Shown here one piece after another: positions 26,561 through 48,100 of a stretch of 64,000 bases of DNA. Positions within the stretch are counted from its first letter, which is position 1. The number at the start of each line of letters is the position of its first letter. Below the pieces are notes generated by a model. That model did not search any database. It was not told where the DNA came from and saw only the letters and a program-made list of their open reading frames with translations. The DNA lies in the NCBI GenBank assembly GCA_964036155.1, contig OZ038422.1:30465201-30529200 (forward strand). Direction: 5' to 3'. The position numbers were made by a program, and so were the translations under genes. Origin of the DNA: Diploscapter coronatus (Eukaryota > Nematoda > Chromadorea > Rhabditida > Rhabditidae).

Positions 26561-29500
26561 CTAAAGAGAACACTTGTATCCACATATTATTCTCATAAGA
26601 TTTCAGTCTCGAGTAGATCTAGGGAACACTTTCGTCGAATAAAAAGAAACTAGAAGGTAGGTCACAAAGGGTTCTTGACGATCGTCCTCCCTAGGACTGT
26701 TTTCGAGTCTATTTTTAGAAAATTCCGACTAGCAGAATGCAATTCAAATCTTGACTTTCCAGAAAAGTGCTTTTACAAAGAGTTTAATTTTAAGACCCAC
26801 ATGGACTAGAAAATTTCCATAGACAGCCATTCGGTTATTAGCTTCTTCTTAGTGGATTCCAAACTTCAATAATTCATCGAATCATCAAACTGGAAAGAAC
26901 TTGGTCGCAATTTCTTTGAAATTTTGACATTTTATTGCAAGATTATGCAAATGATGTCTACTTTGCTTTGTGGAAATGGAGCGACAAAACTGGCAGGAAT
27001 ATCAAAAATTACCTACTTCAGAATTTAGCCAATAGTTTTCGACGCGAAAGTTCATTTGCCAGCTTCTTTCGATTATTCAGCTGACAGTATCGTAAAATTC
27101 TATTGCACGATAATACAAAAAAGTGTTTGCAAAATTTTGCAGATCGTAAGAAGATGAATACGATGCTGAAACTACAGGTTTAGATATTCATAAGATGATG
27201 CCGCCTTTGAAATGTAAATGCCAACTCTTCGTAATGAACTAGAACGCTTTCATCCTTATTACAAATCATCACGACGTCATTATTTTTGATATTTCTTCTT
27301 AATGATATCAAAGGGAAGTGAAGTTAATTTCGAAATAAAATGTCGGTACAGTGGCATGTTATTTTGACGATAAATCATTGTGATCTTCACGAACTCAGTG
27401 ATAAGAGCTAGTAAAATCAAATAAAGAGAAATTTCTGCTAAATTTTGCGAAGATTTGATAAAGTTAAGGCATATATCCAATCACTTATACAAACTTGTTG
27501 AAAATCTTAAGTGGAATCAGCATGGCATATATGATAATTTGATCAAGATATATTATAAATAAAACCAAAGTTAAGTTCCAAAATCATTATAACATCAGAG
27601 CCACGCCCAAAATTTGGGTATAACTTGGGAATGATTGTTATTTAGATAAGAGGGCTCTCTCAATCAATAAACGGTCAGTGAGATAGGAAGGTTGGGCGGA
27701 AAAGAGGGGAAGGGAGAGGGAAGGGAGCACCCTTGAATCATATCGTCTCTCTATGAGTGCCAAAAAAGCGCATTATTATCTTTATCTCTAGTTTCTTTTC
27801 TTCTCTAATATCTTTCTCACTATCTTCTTTTCGAGCTTCTTTATCCCATTTTATTATTTACTATATTTTTCATCCATCTTACTTTGCTACTGTTTCTTCT
27901 ATATCTAGCTTCTTCTTTCACATCTTTCGACGCTCTCTTTACTATTTGAACATCTTTTCATCTCCTTTACCTGATTCACTACATATTTCACTTTCTGCCT
28001 TCTTTTCCGTATCTTTGAGTCATTCACTATTCCCCCAATTCTGCAAGATGCAAATACCGTCGATTGTTTATACTTCGGTTTCAGCCTAAAAATTTTGCAT
28101 CTTTCTATTTACTGTCTCATTCAATTTCTGATTATCTGAATCTCTAAATTTTCTATGGTCTATAATTCCTTCCTTATCTCTGTTTCATTCATGTCAAGGC
28201 TAGTGGCAAAGAGATGATTCAATTTCGGTAATATAGAAGAAGAACGTTAACCACTAATGCATTACTTTTGATAGAAAAATTAGAGACTGAAATTTCAGAA
28301 TTTAACTCAGAAGATTTAGAAAAATGGCATTTCTGATTTATCGATGGAAATAAAATTTTAAAATAAATTTATTTTCGTCATGATTAAATTAAGTTCTCGT
28401 GATAAAATCTGATTTTGTGAGATATTTACAAAATAAAAGAGAAAAATCGCGAATATAGATAAAATAATGCGTGCTTGGATATACAAAATTTCGAGATCTT
28501 GACCCACTCTAAATGTAATGATTTCATAAAAAAAATATCGAAATTGGACGATTGAAACCTATTTTGAGAATTCAAATATCCAAATTCTTTTAAAAATCAC
28601 AGTACAGAGAGTCATTATAATTTCAAGGTGAAAAATCGTAGAAATAGGAAAATTTGTAAGCATTTTGCATTGGAAAAATCGTTGCGAAATGAGCAGAAAG
28701 CTCGTGAAAAAAGCAAGCAAAAGTTGAGTGCGGACATATGCGTGAATATCATCAGACTAAAATGAGCAACAGAAGTATAAAATTTGGGGATTGCGATCAG
28801 AAATTTATGAAAATCAATAGTTTCAAGATAGAATACCAGTCGAAATATTTTGGAAAAAAGTTATTTCCGAGCATTTTTCGAATAGTATGATTTCTATGCA
28901 TTCAAATTAAAATTAGAACATATCTGATCATAACCCCAGTAAAAATCTAAATTCTCGCGTGTGTCATGTGAAAGAAAATCCGTCAATAGTGCGCAGTTTT
29001 ACGAAAAAATACAGTTCGTCTGTTCTTTAAAGATGAAATCAAACAAATCGACAGAAAAATCGGTGTTTTCGGAAATGTGTGCTACGGAAATATTTAGACA
29101 AGTTACTGGTTGTTGGTATGGAATGGGAGACAGTCTAACGATTTAGAGAGCTCACAGAAAATACGATTTTACTATGATTTTTTAAATTCTAAAATAAACT
29201 AAAAATCATAGCAAAATTTTAGGTCAGTATGAGGGTCATTCGAAATTAGACTGTAAAATACAAAATTCGAATAATGTTGTCAATTTCAAGATAAATTTTC
29301 TAAGAAAGTAAGAAAATCATAATGAACAGAATTTTACCCAGATTTTCAAGTGGAAGCAATCTGCATGGAATGTGCAATAGAATAATCTTTGAATCTGAAA
29401 AATGATAACTTTTCATGAAGATGAAGTGATAATCGCATAGAAGAGTTTCATAAAATAATTACACAAGCATTTACATTACGCATTGTTTGATCAAAGTATT

Positions 29501-29739
29501 CTGCAAAACAATATAATTGGTGATCCCGTTTGGTATCATTACGACTAGAAATTCACAGATAAAGATGAACGTTTTGGTATATTTTGAATATTTCATTATT
29601 TAAAGTTGTAACACATGTAGCCAAGTTGATTTGCTGAATAAGTAATCAAATGGAGAGGCTCAGGATGGTCTTCCTCGTCGTGATGAATTATAACACTTTG
29701 GGTCTCGTCACGATATTGAAAATATCGTAATCTTTACTG
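26561..29739. other. Between ccm-2 and the cmk-1 stop; probably ccm-2 5' region
   Basis: This 3.2 kb must hold the missing ccm-2 first exon(s) and promoter. About 27590-27740 is richer in G+C, with AGCCACGCCC and a GGGAAGGGAGAGGG-type purine tract, followed by a pyrimidine tract to about 28030. This is promoter-like, but no defined element can be named. Confidence 0.45.
27971..28040 (-). other. Possible upstream exon of the CCM2 gene
   Basis: This minus-strand block has an acceptor (CTTGCAG) at 28041-28042 and a gtaaag donor at 27969-27970. It is open in the frame ending ...KVKYVVNQ, phase 0, which matches the entry phase of the first certain ccm-2 exon. Human CCM2 has EKEVKYLG at this point. 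It lies in a pyrimidine-rich tract, where Lys/Arg-rich minus-strand frames arise by chance, and no upstream Met exon was found. Confidence 0.25.
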
Positions 29740-40567
<10,828 letters not shown>

Positions 40568-40597
40568 TGGCATCAGACACCAATGCAAATGAAACTC

Positions 40598-40599
40598 CT
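40598..40599 (-). promoter_or_regulatory. Splice or trans-splice acceptor upstream of cmk-1
   Basis: On the minus strand AATTTTCAG ends here, about 25-30 nt before the cmk-1 start codons. In nematodes this context usually marks SL trans-splicing or the end of a 5'-UTR intron. The two cannot be told apart without transcript data. Confidence 0.55.
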
Positions 40600-41252
40600 G
40601 AAAATTACTGCATTTGAAAAAAATATACGTTCAAATTTTACTAGGAGATTTTCGAGAAAAAACGAGTAATTATCGTTTTTCACTAATAATGAACAATACT
40701 CTAGAGAACAGAACGATGAAAAGTCTAGACTCCAACAATAATTTCTATTCTGATCCCGAAATTCCGAAATTTTCAAAATACGACTCTGACTATTCACTAA
40801 TGACGAGTTTTAGTTCAAAGTTGGCCAAATCGAACTTCTTTCTAGACGCATTTCAATGAATAAAACTTCGTTCGTTTACCAGAAATGAAACAAAAGTCAC
40901 GTTTCGATTGAGAAACGAATAAATGAGATTACGCATTAGAAGAAGACGGCGATTTTTGCCGGAGAAATGAGATAAAGTAAACAACCGAAGCGAAAGAAGG
41001 GAATGAGCCGTGGACATCGCAACTTTTGATCACCAAGAAAGCTTCCTATTCGAGAACTTTTTCGAAATTAAAGATGATTCAACAATTTCCGTGTTGAGAA
41101 TATCAATAATTGGTGGCGAAAATTGAAAATTCGCCGTTGAGAGAGTATGAATTTACTGCAAGACACATATTTGAAAGCGAGGAGGGCAAAAAGATGGAGA
41201 CGAAAAATAAAGAGCGAATTCTAACAAGTAAAGAAAGAGCAAGACAGAGTAA

Positions 41253-41287
<35 letters not shown>

Positions 41288-42524
41288 TGCATGTGTGCAG
41301 CAGGGCTGTCTTTAGACTTTGTCTATTTCGTTCCATTCTCTTCCTTTCCTACTCCTTCATTCCCATACTCTCTCACAACCTTCAGCTTCATCTCATGTAC
41401 ACACATGCAAGTCTCTCTCGCTCTTTTCCCTAGCCCCGCCTCTTCCTTCATCGATCTCTGTCGTTCTCTAACTCCCATTGCTCTTATCACTATTTCCCTG
41501 GTTCTCTGACTCTTTCCCATCTACGCATTTCACATGCTATTTTTCGAGTTCACGAATGGCTTAATTTCCAACTGTTTCACTATATTTTCATATTTTCTCT
41601 TGTCTGTGCTCTCTAGTCTCATAGAGATATTTCCAGGTTTCCTTCTGCGATATTGTAGCCGTCTTTATATTTTCATATTTTTTTCTTGATCTCTTACTTT
41701 ATAGTGCTATTTTCAGCTTCTTCACAAGGTATTGCGCACAGCCTTCATGTGCACTCCTCTCGACTCTCGTCTTTCGGCTATAAACCTGTGGGTCCCTAGG
41801 AAACGCGCGCACTGAGAAGAGATTGAGCGAATTCCGAAAGAAACATGGCAAAATAGGATATATGCATGAAATCGAGAGTTACACAGGAAAAAACTCGGAA
41901 AAATGAACAAGGATAGGTCTGAATTCGACTGCAAAAAATGCACTACACAATGATCCGTAGAAATACGTAAGCAGCATCGATAAAATGCCGAACCCAAATT
42001 GAAACCGAAATTTCGACCACGAAACATGACATTCGGATGAAAACTGCTGTAAAAGAGACATGTTGGAATATCTTATCAACAGCTACAGTAAGAGAGGACA
42101 TTGACCACTAATAATAAGACAGGCGAATAAACAATCGCAGAATATTGAAAATTTAAAGAATATTGAATTGAATAAGCTCATCGAAATTTTGCCATATTTG
42201 CATTCAGATTTGAACAAGAAATAATTATGATTATTACTCCGTCAAAGTCTTCTTGAAATTTAAAAGTAAATCGAAACAAAACTCATTTGAACTAAATCAA
42301 ATGCCTTGAAACTATTCATGCATTAATAAACTTGAACTTTCCCTTGAAAGCTAAACTCCATTTTAGTCTTATCACTGCAGCTTTCATGTTTGCTTTGATG
42401 AGGGGAAAAGTTATCATTGGCATTTCACGACCATTTAAATAATCTCCAATTGATTGGTTCTTTCTTGATAATTTATTTCAAGGTTTATAAATTTAGCAGT
42501 TAGTTCTAGATTTCGAGCTAAAAT
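40600..42524. other. Divergent intergenic region, cmk-1 to kelch gene
   Basis: 1.9 kb between two divergent genes. It contains a purine-rich block (about 41160-41287) ending in a GA microsatellite, followed by a pyrimidine-rich block to about 41720. No coding region recognised. Presumably it holds both promoters. Confidence 0.5.
41261..41287. repeat. (GA)n microsatellite
   Basis: Thirteen GA dinucleotides plus one G without interruption. GA repeats upstream of a gene can bind GAGA-type factors, but no such role can be shown here. Confidence 0.95.
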
Positions 42525-44270
42525 ATGGAATCCAATACCTTCGATCAATCTAAAATTTTATTTTATAGTAAGCTTCTAAATTAATCATTTTTAGTTCATG
42601 CTATTTTAATAAGTTGAGTCATTTATTTACTAATTTAGTGCAACGCCCAAATGGCGAAAATCTAAAAGGAAGCCTTTGTCTATTCCACGCCGAAAATAGC
42701 TGGGTTCAAGTTTTAGTGGATCTGGATTCTGCTCCAGAGCTTTATGAAGTTGCCATCGCAAATGATAAAGTATATTCATGCAAAATTTCTCAAAAGAAAA
42801 TGCTATCAGTATTTCCAAAGCTAAGTTTAGGCCTATCTGATTTACCACGATGATAAAACCGGTGGACATTTTGATATATTCGATTTGAAAACTCGGCAAA
42901 TGACTAAGGGTTTCTAATAAAAAATTTAACGTTTCATAATTTACTGCTTTAGGACCTGATCCTCCTGAATATCGAAAGAAAGGGTATGTAGCAGTATATA
43001 AAAACCGTGTAATTTATATGGACGGAAGGTCGTTGACTGTGGGTGGTACAACTGATCGAGTTGATGTAAGAAATATATGAATTTAGGGTCATCATAATTA
43101 ACAAACTCCAAGATAAAATACTGATTTTTTTATATTCAACTCAGCAAACTGAATATTTTATCCAGTTTTTCGCTAAGAAACTTTTCTCAGGTCTTGGTCG
43201 ATGAGAAATGGCAGAAAATGCAACCCTTTCCGATTCCAATCTTCGGTGGATGCTGCACGATTTGCAATGATAAATTATATGGTGAGTTGGAAAATAGAAT
43301 TTGAATCATTTGAACAGTGGCCGAATCCTCGAAAGGCTAGGAGTTTTTTTTTCCTAAAATTAGAGAGAGGCTCACATCACACTTGGAGCGCTCCCAGTAC
43401 TTCGCGAATACGGACACAGAACTACGAGTGATGGTTTCACATTCATTCAAACCTTTTCTCGACTTTCATCACTTTAATTTGATAAAATTAGCATAATATT
43501 GTAGATATGCTGTCAATTAAAATAATCTAATTTTAGTGCTTTGTGGATCCAATAGTTTTATATTCGAACTTTCGGAAGATGAGAGAGAATGGACTTTCAA
43601 AGCGACGCATCACGGTGATGAAAATAGCGCAATTGCATCACACGACGGGAAAATCTATGTAACTGGGGGAAAATTCAAGAAGTTAGAAATTTCCTATTTG
43701 GTACTCATTAAATGTATCATTAGTTCGGCTTCACAACTAAATTTGCATCATTCTTTGATATATGCAAAAACGAAAATAAAACTCGTGCGGAATTTTATAC
43801 ATAACATAACGTCAAATTTCAAAAGAAATGAACACAACGATGATTTAGTAAATTTAGCATATCCATACGTCAATCAACCTATTGTGTCGATCCACAAGTC
43901 CCATTCGAAAATCAGTTGACAAAGTTAGCAGATATGAACTGCAAACGAATGAGCCACTCGATGTTTTTCGCCAATGGAAAACTTTACGCTATTGGAGGGT
44001 AAGTTTGAAACAAATAAAAACGATTAGTCTAAAAAACTTGTTGGTCCTGTTTTTGCCATCAGCTTTTTTTTTAATTTTCTCTACATCTCTTAACCCCTAA
44101 ATTCGATAATAAATATGGTCGATAACGCTGATCAAACTACAACAGGCATAAAACGCCAAAATTTCAAATTTAGATTCTCCGGAATTCCTCCGAATGAATT
44201 CTGCAAATCGATCGAAGAATACGATCCTTCCACAAACGAATGGAAAATTGTTGGATCTCTTGATAATTAA
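42525..44270 (+). CDS. Kelch-repeat-only protein, 279 aa
   Basis: Eight exons: 42525-42567, 42639-42769, 42831-42909, 42953-43065, 43191-43281, 43537-43681, 43858-43998, 44174-44270. They sum to 840 nt, so the frame closes exactly from ATG (MESNTFDQS) to TAA. Most introns are 43-255 nt. The product is a run of kelch blades with the usual small-residue/GG turn and following tyrosine or Trp: ANDKAYLIYHDDKTGGHFD, VYKNRVIYMDG, CNDKLYVLCGSNSFIFELS, HDGKIYVTGGKFKN, ANGKLYAIGGF, then EEYDPSTNEWKIVGSLDN. No BTB or BACK domain precedes the blades, unlike most animal kelch proteins (500-600 aa), and the count (about five to six) is near a minimal propeller. It may derive from a BTB-kelch gene that lost its N-terminus. 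The donor of exon 6 and acceptor of exon 8 were chosen because they alone keep the blade frame. The partner is unknown. Confidence 0.82.
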
Positions 44271-44402
44271 ATGCTATTTTTATGGATCTAAAATTTTCAA
44301 ATACCTTTCAACATGATATTCGTAATCAACATACTCGAATTCTTATAAATTTTGACCAGGATCTGTTTATTAATATACAGTTTATGCTTCTTGTGAGCAT
44401 CT

Positions 44403-44671
44403 TTAGGAAATCATTTTCTCAAAAGAAATTTTCGACTTCGATTTTAATAGAGTTTTTATTGATTCTTTGATTTGATTGTCTTTTGACTTATATTTTTTAT
44501 TGTTAAGCTGTTCAAGTTTTGCGTGCGCAGTCCTCACCAATTTGACCTCTTCGTAGAAGATATTTCTTAGTTCGTGTCGAAGGATCTTTCCAGAGGGGGT
44601 CTTGGGGATGGAAACGATGAAGCGCACGCCCGATACTCCACCCATCAGCCATTTGTAGTACGCCAGTTTGC
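44403..44671 (-). pseudogene. Orphan C-terminal exon of an acyl-CoA synthetase-like enzyme
   Basis: One open minus-strand exon begins at an acceptor (CAATGTCAG, 44672-44673) and reads GKLAYYKWLMGG, then FIVSIPKTPSGKILRHELRN. This is the C-terminal lid subdomain of the AMP-binding family (4-coumarate-CoA ligase, luciferase, acyl-CoA synthetase). The lysine of PSGKILR is the conserved adenylation lysine. It continues with a Lys-rich tail and ends ...FEKMIS-stop with no peroxisomal SKL. The 475 nt between it and the nrde-2 start on the opposite strand hold none of the upstream domain, so the large N-terminal adenylation domain is absent. It is most simply a truncated duplicate. An ATG at 44678 gives a 91-codon frame, but a free lid domain would not be an active enzyme. 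It is convergent with the kelch gene, 132 nt away. Confidence 0.7.
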
Positions 44672-45146
44672 CTGACATTGATACAAATTTTTAAAAATAG
44701 TTTTTTTTTAAAAATATTTTTTAGCACAACTAAAATAATACATTGAAAAATGCTCTAGTCGTAGAGCGTGTAGACATACAATGGTGAATGGGTAAAGGAA
44801 ATAATCGATCTGGTCGCAATAATCTGTCTGTCTATCATGTGAAAAATCGTTCTTTTCAATATTTTCTGGATTTGTTAAAATACTCGCTCTAAAATATGAC
44901 CTATTCCATAATGCACTTGTCAAATTGTCGTTTTTTCCATCGAAGCAAATATCTTTTCGCTGGTTCTCTTTTTCTACGTGTCTCTTCTCCTTTTCGAACA
45001 TGGTTTCTCACGTCCCTCCCAATTTTTCGATTTGCGTGCAGTAACATTGCGAAAATCGACATGACGTTTCAACGATTTCCTTGTTGATTGGCGAAAATTC
45101 GTTATTCTTCGGTTTTCTTTCTAAATTCTAAATTTATTTTTTCAGG
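44672..45146. other. Region between the synthetase fragment and nrde-2
   Basis: Presumably the nrde-2 promoter and 5' region. No synthetase exon is visible on the minus strand. Open frames are short and unrecognised. Confidence 0.5.
45138..45146 (+). promoter_or_regulatory. Acceptor directly upstream of the nrde-2 ATG
   Basis: TTTTTTCAG ends at 45145, one base before the ATG at 45147. Such a tight acceptor is typical of SL trans-splicing in nematodes, though a short 5'-UTR intron would look the same. Confidence 0.6.
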
Positions 45147-48100
45147 ATGTTCGCGGCATACGCGACATCTGGACCGAGTGGATCGAGCGGCGGATCGACC
45201 AAGAAGGAGCCGGAACAGGTCGATAAGACCGAACAGAAAGGACTAAATGAGCAAATCACCGGCAAATACTCGTCGTTCGTTGGAGCTGCTGTCTCGAAAA
45301 ATGTAGGGAATTGTTTTATTCGCTAGAATTAAAAAAAAAAAAGTTAAAAATCTAAACTTTTCTAATAAAAAAGATTCTTTCAGGCAGAGAAAATCCGTGG
45401 CACAAAAAAGATAATCGCGGATTTTCCCGACGAAAATGACGCTGCTGCTGGGATTCAGAAGAGCCACATCGACGTCCAACCGTCTTCTTCGAAAGAACTG
45501 AAGCGTGAACCGCCAAGTGGGAGTTCTGACGAATCGAGTGATTCTGAAGCGGAACCTAATATCAAACGGTAGGATTGCCAAATCTAAACTTTTTCCACAA
45601 CTAAATTTCGTTTTTACCACAAAAATTGATCTGAACCTTGTTCCTAGTTTGAACGTTTCAAATACGCATCTGACACGATTTTGTATATTTTTTTAAAGGA
45701 AAGGAGGATATTCATTTTGAAAATATTTTTAGAAGATCAGAGAAGCACGAGAAGTTCGGTTCTGACGATGATCGAGGGCGATCGAAGAAGAAGGACAGAA
45801 AACACAAGAAGAAAAAGCACAAAAAGAAGGAGAAGAAGCGGAAGAGAGAACGATCCTCGTCGAGAGAGCCTGAGAAGAAAAGAAAGAGGAAATTGGAGGT
45901 GGAGAAATCGACGAATACCAGGAATTTCGTGAGTTTTATCTTTTTGCAACTTTTGTAAAAATAATTCATACTTGTTCTGAATAGATGGTTAATTTTATGA
46001 CAATCATATTTTAAAAATATTCTTTTCAGCCCCAAGAACGCTGGGCGTTCTACAATTCCCGATACAAGGATTCAGTTTTTGTCTGTGGGTTTTTTTTCTT
46101 TAGTTTTCATCTTTATTCCAAAACTTCAGACCATCTCACGGCCGATCACTTCAATTTCACAGCGGACGGCGTCGGCAGCTCGCAGAGGTCCAAGTACAAC
46201 GTTCGATATGCGATCGTTCTCATGGGGAATGCCAAGTTGAACAAGGTAGGTCCATTTTTAACTACCAACGAATTTTAAGAAAACTGGCTCTTGAAAAACC
46301 TTCTATTCTTACCATCTTTAGCAAAAAAAAATACGAGTCAAGGATATAGCGCCGATAAAAAGTTCGTATTCTTCAGTGTTTCTATCCGCAACAAGCAGCG
46401 AAGGCAGAACGGAAAGAGCTCCGTTTCTACCGCACCTGCGCCCATCTGCCCGTGCCTACAGAGACCGTCTTCAGATCGCATCCAATCAAGGAGTTGACTG
46501 CATTTGTCGCTATTTCAGGCACTCCCTTTGATCCGAGATCGGAGGTATGTTTTTTTTTCGCGATTTTCAACTTTTTTTTTAAACATTTCGAAAATTAGTC
46601 AAATCATGTTATTTTTTATTTTTTGTTCTCTTAGAAAAAAGTTAGAAATTTTCACGTCTACATATTTTATGTAAAATTTCAATCTATGTTGGATTTTTAA
46701 AGGTGATTCTTTCCAGGAAGAACTCCAAGACGAGTCGAAAGCCCGAACTGAAGTCGAACAGTTGATGGCTGGAGATAAGGTCAGAGTTTTCAAATTCTCC
46801 TTTTAATTTGATTTTTAGGACGGGGAAGAAAAGGAGGAATTCGAGTCGAAATTCAGTTTCGAAGTGAGGAGGCGAGCCAAGATTCTGGCCACAACAAGAG
46901 ATCCAACTAATATGAACGCTTGGCTGGAAAGATTAAAAATTGAGGTTGGAATTTATTTACGATTCTTCTGAAAATAATTTACCACTTATTCGAAAAGTGT
47001 CAGTAATTTGATATGAAAAATCTATTGATCTTTCTGAAGAATCTGAAACTGTCTCGAAAAGAATATTGATATTGTAAAGACGAATAAAATATTTTCAGGA
47101 CGAGTTCTACAAGCGTCAAGTGGAGAGTGGCGACAAGAACTACCTGCAGTCGACGCACAACGAAATCAAACTCGATATTCTCAAACATGTAAGCATTGAA
47201 AATTTTTTTTTTTTTTTTTTCAATTTTCACTTTTTTCAGGCCATTCAAAAATGTCCCCGGGAAGTTCGTCTGAGACTGCTGAAAATTGAAATGCTCGCTG
47301 AAAATGGAACGCATGCAGATGTCATCAAGGAATACAAGGCTGTAAGATTTTTTTTGTAAAATTGTCTTTTAAAAATTTAAAGTTTGTCCAAATGTTTTAG
47401 TATTTATTTTCTGAGAGTTTGGTTTCAGTTGATCCACACTTTCCCAGCAAATATCTCCGCTTGGACCGAGTATTTGGACTACGTTCAGTTCAACAAAGGC
47501 GCATATTCCGAGGCTAGAATGGTAAAGATCCTTCATTTTTGTAATTTTTGAAAATAGTTGTTTTTCAGAACCAAGTCTTCAAGGAGTGCTTCGAAAGGGT
47601 GCAACCTATCGCGGATAGGTTGAGAAGGTTATTTTTTTATTTCTAGATTTTTTGTGACAAAAAATTTCAGAGGTGAACATCGCTTCGGAGAAGAGAAGTT
47701 GAATGCGGATGAGCTGCACAAATTCCTCCTCGACACATTCGTCAGGAAACTGCGATGGCTTTGTGAGACGGGCAAAGGATATCTCGCCACTGCTAGTCTG
47801 CAGGTTCTTTTTTATTCTCATGCTAATTTTCTAAAAGACCTTTCTCCTGTATATAACGTCGAAAATTGAACGAATCATTAAACTTCCTCTTATGCAATAT
47901 TAAAATATATATATATATAACATTCTTTTAAAATTCTCGTTAATTTTCATATTTCAGGCCACGATCGAATTCAATCTAAACGAGCCGATTTGGGACAAGT
48001 CTCAGAAAGTGAATCAGCAGATGAAAATTGAAGATTTCAAAGAGTACTGGATGAAGAAATTCCCCAGAGTCGGAGATCATGGAGCTATTGGTAAAATTTT

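Noticed and set aside
27757..28089. 110-codon plus-strand open frame, Ser/Phe-rich
   Set aside because: It is a translation of a pyrimidine-rich low-complexity tract.
43858..43998. Alternative frame reading SVDKVSRYELQTNE as a kelch blade
   Set aside because: It overlaps the frame MNCKRMSHSMFFANGKLYAIGG, which has a full blade signature and joins both neighbours in phase; the other is coincidental.
44708..45001. 97-codon minus-strand frame upstream of the synthetase fragment
   Set aside because: No adenylate-forming motif and no phase-compatible join to the fragment; likely chance.
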